10,986 bases of DNA from Desulfuromonadaceae bacterium UBA2294 (GTDB lineage Bacteria > Desulfobacterota > Desulfuromonadia > Desulfuromonadales > UBA2294), in NCBI GenBank assembly GCA_002345625.1, contig DDWE01000130.1, forward strand, positions 1 through 10,986. Reading direction: 5' to 3'. Positions within the stretch are counted from its first letter, which is position 1. Each line of letters begins with the position of its first letter. This document shows, in pieces, positions 7,322 through 10,986 of this stretch. The translations under genes were made by a program, and so were the position numbers. A model generated the notes under the pieces. The model was given only the letters and a program-made list of their open reading frames with translations. It did not search any database and was not told the DNA's origin.

Positions 7322-7372
7322 AGTCACACAAAAAGGGTCGACGGAAATTCCGCCGACCCTTTTTGTGTGACT
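7322..7372. terminator. Bidirectional intrinsic terminator between ackA and pta
   Basis: Bases 7322-7344 pair with 7350-7372 over 23 positions with a single A-C mismatch, around the 5-base loop AAATT. The GC-rich core (GGGTCGACGG with CCGCCGACCC) is flanked by A5 on the left and T5 on the right, so either strand yields a hairpin followed by a U-run. It starts 16 bases past the ackA stop and ends 15 bases before the pta stop. Confidence 0.92.
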
Positions 7373-7386
7373 TGTTTATCTTTGGA

Positions 7387-8388
7387 TCAACCTTGCGCCT
7401 GTACCGCTGTAATAGCTGCGACAGAGATAATGTCATCCACGGAACAACCGCGGGAGAGATCATTCACCGGCTTGGCGAGGCCCTGAATGATCGGCCCTAC
7501 TGCCTCCGCGCCGGCAAGACGCTCAACCAGCTTGTAACCGATATTACCGGCATCGAGATCCGGAAAGATCAAGGTATTTGCCATGCCGGCAACCGTAGAT
7601 CCCGGAGCCTTCTTCTGCCCGACTTTGGCCACCAATGCCGCATCGGCCTGCATTTCACCGTCGATCTGCAGCTCGGGAGCGATCTCTTTGGCAATAGCCA
7701 GCGCCTTGAGGACCTTGTGGGCATCTTCGTGACTGGCACTCCCTTTAGTCGAAAATGAGAGCATCGCCACGCGGGCCTCAACCCCCAGAAAACTCTTGCA
7801 ACTTTGAGCTGTTGCCACCGCAATCTCAGCTAAAGCCTGAGCATCCGGATTAGGGTTAACCGCGCAGTCAGCAAAACAGAGCACTCCATTTTCTCCAAAT
7901 TCAGGATTCTTGGTGACCATTAAAAAGACCGAAGAGACCGTTTTGATTCCCGGGGCCGTACCGATACATTGAAAAGCGGCCCGCAAAACATCACCGGTAG
8001 TATTTGCCGCCCCGGCAACAGCCCCGCCGGCGTCATTGCGACGGACCATCATCGACGCAAAGTAAAGATTATCTTGCTGAGTGAGAAGTCCCCTGGCCTC
8101 ATCAGGTGTCAGCCCTTTCTTTTTACGTAGCTCGACCAGTTCGTCAACATAGGCATCAAGCTGGGGGGCAACCTTCGGATCAAGGAGTTGCACGCCCTCC
8201 AGAGAGACCCCCAACTCGCGGGCTTTAGCCAGCAAAGTTGCCGGTTCACCAAGAAGCACCACATTAGCAAGACGATCATTGACGATCAATCCAGCCGCCT
8301 GCACCATCCTGTCATCATAACCTTCAGGAAGTACAACGGTCTGCGCTTGCGCACGAGCTTTGGCTTTAATTTGATCGACTAAATGCAC
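7387..8388 (-). CDS. pta: Phosphate acetyltransferase (short form)
   Basis: This 333-residue enzyme transfers acetyl between acetyl phosphate and CoA, completing the route between acetate and acetyl-CoA with AckA. It is the short catalytic form with no N-terminal DRTGG/AAA regulatory part. Typical segments are VVLPEGYDDR (18-27), NTTGDVLRAAFQ (129-140), GIKTVSSVFLM (147-157), MLSFSTKGSA (209-218), QIDGEMQADAA (241-251), and the C-terminal block running from NTLIFPDLDAGNIGYK to PVNDLSRGCS (271-316). The start codon is GTG (complement of 8386-8388), with AGGAGG (complement of 8395-8400) 6 bases upstream, an excellent spacing. It is transcribed towards ackA rather than with it, from its own promoter at 8439-8467, and is divergent from frdC. 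Confidence 0.96.
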   Translation of the reverse strand: MHLVDQIKAKARAQAQTVVLPEGYDDRMVQAAGLIVNDRLANVVLLGEPATLLAKARELGVSLEGVQLLDPKVAPQLDAYVDELVELRKKKGLTPDEARGLLTQQDNLYFASMMVRRNDAGGAVAGAANTTGDVLRAAFQCIGTAPGIKTVSSVFLMVTKNPEFGENGVLCFADCAVNPNPDAQALAEIAVATAQSCKSFLGVEARVAMLSFSTKGSASHEDAHKVLKALAIAKEIAPELQIDGEMQADAALVAKVGQKKAPGSTVAGMANTLIFPDLDAGNIGYKLVERLAGAEAVGPIIQGLAKPVNDLSRGCSVDDIISVAAITAVQAQG

Positions 8389-8420
8389 GGAAAACCTCCT
8401 TTAGAACATGGTTTTTACTC

Positions 8421-8439
8421 TTTGCTGTCTGTTTGCTGT
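8421..8439. repeat. 8-bp direct repeat just downstream of the pta -10 element
   Basis: TTTGCTGT occurs at 8421-8428 and again at 8432-8439, a period of 11 bases, about one helical turn. On the pta strand these lie at and just after the expected transcription start. They could be a tandem binding site for a regulator, or chance. Confidence 0.4.
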
Positions 8440-8467
8440 ATATAGCTGAAGGGTTCAGTGGGGTCAA
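8439..8467 (-). promoter_or_regulatory. Sigma-70-type promoter for pta
   Basis: On the minus strand, TTGACC (complement of 8462-8467) and TATATA (complement of 8439-8444) are separated by exactly 17 bases. Transcription would start near 8432, giving a leader of about 45 bases before the GTG. The spacer contains the inverted repeat CTGAA-GGG-TTCAG (8446-8458). Confidence 0.7.
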
Positions 8468-8484
8468 CCCATTTTTCTCGCCAT

Positions 8485-8495
8485 GACGATATTCA
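8485..8495 (-). promoter_or_regulatory. 11-bp motif TGAATATCGTC, pta-proximal copy
   Basis: On the minus strand this reads TGAATATCGTC, identical to the plus-strand copy at 8592-8602. It lies 17 bases upstream of the pta -35 element, a position typical of an activator site. Candidate binding site for a regulator shared by pta and frdC. Confidence 0.4.
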
Positions 8496-8564
8496 TAGGG
8501 CGATCTATCTGTAAATTTTGTTTGGCGGCTAACGTTCCTAAGTGATTAACTTATTCTAAATGGA

Positions 8565-8594
8565 TTGACAGCAATAGCGATGGAGTGCTATTGA
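8565..8594 (+). promoter_or_regulatory. Probable frdC promoter
   Basis: A perfect TTGACA (8565-8570) is followed 18 bases later by TATTGA (8589-8594), with TGC just before it (8586-8588), forming an extended -10. Transcription would start near 8601, giving a leader of about 95 bases. The -10 itself is weak, which suits a regulated promoter. Confidence 0.55.
8572..8593. repeat. Inverted repeat CAATAGC-N8-GCTATTG within the frdC promoter
   Basis: Two perfect 7-base arms (8572-8578 and 8587-8593) lie around 8 bases, filling the space between the -35 and -10 elements. This geometry is typical of an operator for a dimeric repressor. Confidence 0.5.
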
Positions 8595-8602
8595 ATATCG
8601 TC
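8592..8602 (+). promoter_or_regulatory. 11-bp motif TGAATATCGTC, frdC-proximal copy
   Basis: This copy overlaps the end of the frdC -10 element and the expected start site, a repressing position. It is the exact inverse of the copy at 8485-8495, with 96 bases between them. Confidence 0.4.
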
Positions 8603-8641
8603 TTTCTATAACTTGTTTATATTTATATATGCACCCCCAAG

Positions 8642-8662
8642 CCGCGAGCCTTTTGTTCGCGG
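8642..8662 (+). other. Hairpin in the frdC leader
   Basis: CCGCGAGC (8642-8649) pairs with GTTCGCGG (8655-8662), 8 bp including one G-T wobble, with a 5-base loop. No U-run follows, so it is not a terminator. It sits 32 bases before the frdC ATG and could stabilise the mRNA or affect translation. Confidence 0.4.
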
Positions 8663-8694
8663 ACTTCATTCACATTTGGTAAAGGAGAGTTGGC

Positions 8695-9363
8695 ATGCGG
8701 TGGTTAAGTAGTTCATTGGGCAAGAAGTATGTGATGGCTTTGACCGGATTTTTTCTGGTCTTCTTTGCGTTGGCACACATGCTGGGGAACCTGTCGACCT
8801 TTGGCGGGGAAGCGGGCTTGAATGCCTATGCCGAACATCTGCGGGCCTTCCCGCCGGTGTTGTGGGCCTTCCGGGCGGCACTGGCCGGAGCGGTGATCCT
8901 CCACCTCTTCTTTGGTCTCACCCTGTATCTGCAGAACAAGGCAGCGCGGCCGATCGATTACGCCTGCAAAAAGAATGACCGCACCACCTTCTCGGCGCAG
9001 TCGATGGTCTGGACCGGCCTGCTCCTTCTGGTCTTCATCGTCATTCATCTCATCCAGTTCACCTTCCACGGTCTCCTCCCTTCCGGTGCCATTATCGAGA
9101 ATACCGCGGCCGGACACTTCAACGTCTTTGCCATGGTCTCCACCAGCCTGAGCTCCGGCGGACTCAACGTCTTCTATCTCGCCTCCGTCGTCGTGCTGCT
9201 GCTGCACATCCTGCACGGCGCTGCGAGCTTTTTGCAGAGCCTTGGGGCGACCAACGAGAATACCTTTGGCGCTATCACCACCGGCGGTAAAATCACCGCC
9301 TTTGTGATCGGCCTGGGCTTTGTCCTGGTTCCGCTGAGCGTACTTTTCGGCCTCGTGAAATAA
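8695..9363 (+). CDS. frdC: Succinate dehydrogenase/fumarate reductase cytochrome b558 subunit
   Basis: This 222-residue integral membrane protein is the diheme quinone-reactive anchor of a B-type succinate:quinone oxidoreductase (also called sdhC). Five hydrophobic segments are visible at about residues 12-30, 55-78, 105-126, 155-180 and 197-220. Likely axial heme ligands are H28 (in LAHMLGN), H70 (in VILHLFFG), H118 (in VIHLIQF) and H171 (in LLLHILHG); the first two fall on the same numbers as in Bacillus subtilis SdhC. Other histidines are H48, H125, H141 and H174. The start at 8695 has AAGGAG 7 bases upstream. frdA begins 25 bases after its stop, so the two are co-transcribed, and an iron-sulphur subunit gene frdB is expected beyond the window. 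In Geobacter the related FrdCAB complex works as both fumarate reductase and succinate dehydrogenase; whether that holds here cannot be read from sequence. Confidence 0.93.
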   Translation: MRWLSSSLGKKYVMALTGFFLVFFALAHMLGNLSTFGGEAGLNAYAEHLRAFPPVLWAFRAALAGAVILHLFFGLTLYLQNKAARPIDYACKKNDRTTFSAQSMVWTGLLLLVFIVIHLIQFTFHGLLPSGAIIENTAAGHFNVFAMVSTSLSSGGLNVFYLASVVVLLLHILHGAASFLQSLGATNENTFGAITTGGKITAFVIGLGFVLVPLSVLFGLVK

Positions 9364-9388
9364 ACTTACCGAACAAGAGGAGAGACCC

Positions 9389-10986
9389 GTGATACTCGAT
9401 GGCAAATGTCCAAGTGGACCCTTAGCAGAAAAGTGGGACAAGCATCGCCAGGATATGAAACTCGTTAACCCGGCGAACAAGCGTAAATACAAGATCCTCG
9501 TCGTCGGCACCGGTCTGGCCGGTGGCGCTGCCGCCGCTACCCTGGGAGAGCTCGGCTACAACGTCGAAGCCTTCTGTTACCAGGATTCAGCGCGTCGCGC
9601 CCACTCCATCGCCGCCCAGGGCGGGATCAACGCCGCCAAGAACTACCCCAACGACAGCGACTCCATCTTCCGCCTCTTTTACGACACCATCAAAGGCGGC
9701 GACTTCCGCGCCCGCGAAGCTGACGTTTATCGTCTTGCTACTGTGTCGAACAACATCATCGACCAGTGCGTCGCTCAGGGCGTCCCCTTTGCCCGTGACT
9801 ATGCCGGTTACCTCGACAACCGCTCCTTCGGCGGCGCCCAGGTCTCCCGGACGTTCTACGCTCGCGGTCAAACTGGACAGCAGCTCCTCTTGGGCGCCTA
9901 TCAGGCCCTCTCCCGTCAGGTCAAAGCCGGCACGGTCAAGCTCCATGAGCGCCGCGAAATGCTTGACCTGGTGGTCTGCGATGGCGAGGCCAAAGGGATT
10001 ACCTGCCGCAACCTCGTGACCGGTGAGATCGAAAGCTTCTGGGGGGATGCGGTCATCCTCGCCACCGGCGGTTATGTCAACGTCTTTTACCTTTCGACCA
10101 ACGCCATGGGTTGTTCGGTCACCGCCAACTGGCGCGCCGCCAAGAAGGGCGCCTTCTTTGCCAACCCTTGCTACACCCAGATCCACCCGACCTGTATCCC
10201 CCAGACCGGCGATCACCAGTCGAAGCTGACGCTGATGTCCGAGTCGCTGCGCAACGACGGCCGCTGCTGGGCGCCGAAGAAGCAGGGCGACACCCGCAAG
10301 CCCGGCGATATCCCGGAAGAAGATCGCGATTACTATCTCGAGCGCAAATACCCCTCCTTCGGCAACCTCGCTCCCCGCGACATCGCTTCCCGCGCTGCTA
10401 AAGAGCAGTGCGACGACGGTCGCGGCGTCGGCCCGGGCGGCCGCGGCGTCTATCTCGACTTTGCCGATTCGATCAAGCGTCTCAGCGAAGACAAAATCCG
10501 CGAGCGTTACGGCAACCTCTTCCAGATGTACGAGAAGATCACCGACGAGAATGCCTACAAACAACCGATGCGCATCTACCCGGCCCCCCATTACTCGATG
10601 GGCGGCCTCTGGGTCGATTACAACTGCATGAGCAACCTCCCCGGCCTCTTTGTCCTGGGAGAAGCCAACTTCTCGGTACACGGCGCCAACCGTCTCGGCG
10701 CCTCGGCGCTGATGCAGGGCCTGGCCGACGGTTACTTTGTCATCCCTTACACCATCGCTGACTACCTCGCCCGCATCACCCCGGGCAAGTACAAGTCGGA
10801 TCGTCCCGAGTTCGCTGAGTCCAAAGCGGCGATCGAAGGGGAGATCAACAAGCTCCTGTCGATCAAAGGGAAGAAGACCGTCTCCGAGTTCCACCGCGCG
10901 CTCGGCAAGATCATGTGGGAAAAGGCCGGCATGGCAAGAAGTGAAGAGAGCCTGAAAGAGGCGATCAAACTCATCCCCGCCCTGCG
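9389..10986 (+). CDS. frdA: Succinate dehydrogenase/fumarate reductase flavoprotein subunit (runs off the right edge)
   Basis: The first 532 codons of the flavoprotein (also called sdhA), which interconverts succinate and fumarate and passes electrons through the FrdB iron-sulphur centres to FrdC at the inner membrane. The Rossmann FAD motif is VVGTGLAGG (38-46). AHSIAAQGG carries H72, which by family precedent binds FAD covalently. Active-site residues by family precedent are H266 (in IHPTC), R330 (in APRDIASR), H401 (in HYSMGG) and R435 (in HGANRLGAS). GEANFSVHGANRLGASALMQ-type text is typical of the B-type enzymes of Geobacter and Bacteroidetes. The start is GTG at 9389-9391, with AGGAG (9378-9382) 6 bases upstream; it has no ATG nearby, the first in-frame one being codon 23. 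Related proteins are about 640 residues, so about 100 remain beyond the edge. Confidence 0.95.
   Translation, partial: MILDGKCPSGPLAEKWDKHRQDMKLVNPANKRKYKILVVGTGLAGGAAAATLGELGYNVEAFCYQDSARRAHSIAAQGGINAAKNYPNDSDSIFRLFYDTIKGGDFRAREADVYRLATVSNNIIDQCVAQGVPFARDYAGYLDNRSFGGAQVSRTFYARGQTGQQLLLGAYQALSRQVKAGTVKLHERREMLDLVVCDGEAKGITCRNLVTGEIESFWGDAVILATGGYVNVFYLSTNAMGCSVTANWRAAKKGAFFANPCYTQIHPTCIPQTGDHQSKLTLMSESLRNDGRCWAPKKQGDTRKPGDIPEEDRDYYLERKYPSFGNLAPRDIASRAAKEQCDDGRGVGPGGRGVYLDFADSIKRLSEDKIRERYGNLFQMYEKITDENAYKQPMRIYPAPHYSMGGLWVDYNCMSNLPGLFVLGEANFSVHGANRLGASALMQGLADGYFVIPYTIADYLARITPGKYKSDRPEFAESKAAIEGEINKLLSIKGKKTVSEFHRALGKIMWEKAGMARSEESLKEAIKLIPAL

Larger units (their letters stand above)
8389..8694. 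other. Divergent intergenic region between pta and frdC
   Basis: This 306-base region contains no supported gene. It holds a strong pta promoter on the minus strand, a frdC promoter on the plus strand, an 11-bp motif present once near each promoter in opposite orientation, additional inverted and direct repeats, and a hairpin in the frdC leader. The stretch 8500-8560 shows nothing I can name. The density of symmetric elements suggests regulation by one or more DNA-binding proteins. Confidence 0.75.

Noticed and set aside
8483..8545. 20-codon plus-strand reading frame (starting MTIFIGRSICKFC) in the pta-frdC gap
   Set aside because: It has no ribosome binding site and no promoter placed to express it, and it overlaps the regulatory motif at 8485-8495.
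9587..10894. 435-codon minus-strand open frame opposite frdA
   Set aside because: It is the shadow of the strongly biased codon use of frdA, which has clear FAD and active-site motifs on the plus strand.

Overview
The window looks like chromosomal DNA of an anaerobic, moderately GC-rich deltaproteobacterium of the Desulfuromonadales (Geobacter/Desulfuromonas/Pelobacter relatives). Three things suggest this. The B-type diheme succinate dehydrogenase/fumarate reductase has gene order C then A. A PocR-domain multi-PAS histidine kinase is present. Acetate kinase and phosphate acetyltransferase sit beside genes of succinate oxidation. The assignment is inference from protein style, not a database match.

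Layout. Bases 1-5732 are all on the minus strand. Read in the direction of transcription they are: a DUF1015 protein (5732-4389) and a cysteine-rich DUF1847 protein (4362-3637), spaced like an operon; a large soluble PocR-PAS-PAS-PAS histidine kinase (3517-1169); a secreted SNase-fold protein whose classical catalytic residues are replaced (1096-554); and the start of lysA, diaminopimelate decarboxylase (386 to beyond base 1). A divergent 311-base intergenic region (5733-6043) separates DUF1015 from ackA (6044-7306, plus). ackA converges on pta (8388-7387, minus, GTG start), and one long symmetrical hairpin (7322-7372) can terminate both. A second divergent region (8389-8694) separates pta from frdC (8695-9363) and frdA (9389 to beyond the right edge), which begin a frdCA(B) operon on the plus strand.

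How the genes fit together. AckA and Pta interconvert acetate, acetyl phosphate and acetyl-CoA. FrdCA is the membrane-bound complex linking succinate/fumarate to the quinone pool. Together they suit an acetate-oxidising or fermentative anaerobe in which acetate activation and the TCA cycle are tuned to one another. The pta-frdC intergenic region supports joint regulation: it has good promoters in both directions, an 11-bp motif occurring once near each promoter in opposite orientation, and further operator-like repeats inside each promoter.

No mobile element, CRISPR array, tRNA, rRNA or obvious horizontally acquired island was seen. Most of the window is ordinary core metabolism. The parts most worth a second look are the degenerate nuclease-like protein, the shared motif between pta and frdC, substitutions in the nucleotide pocket of AckA, and the uncharacterised DUF1015-DUF1847 pair.
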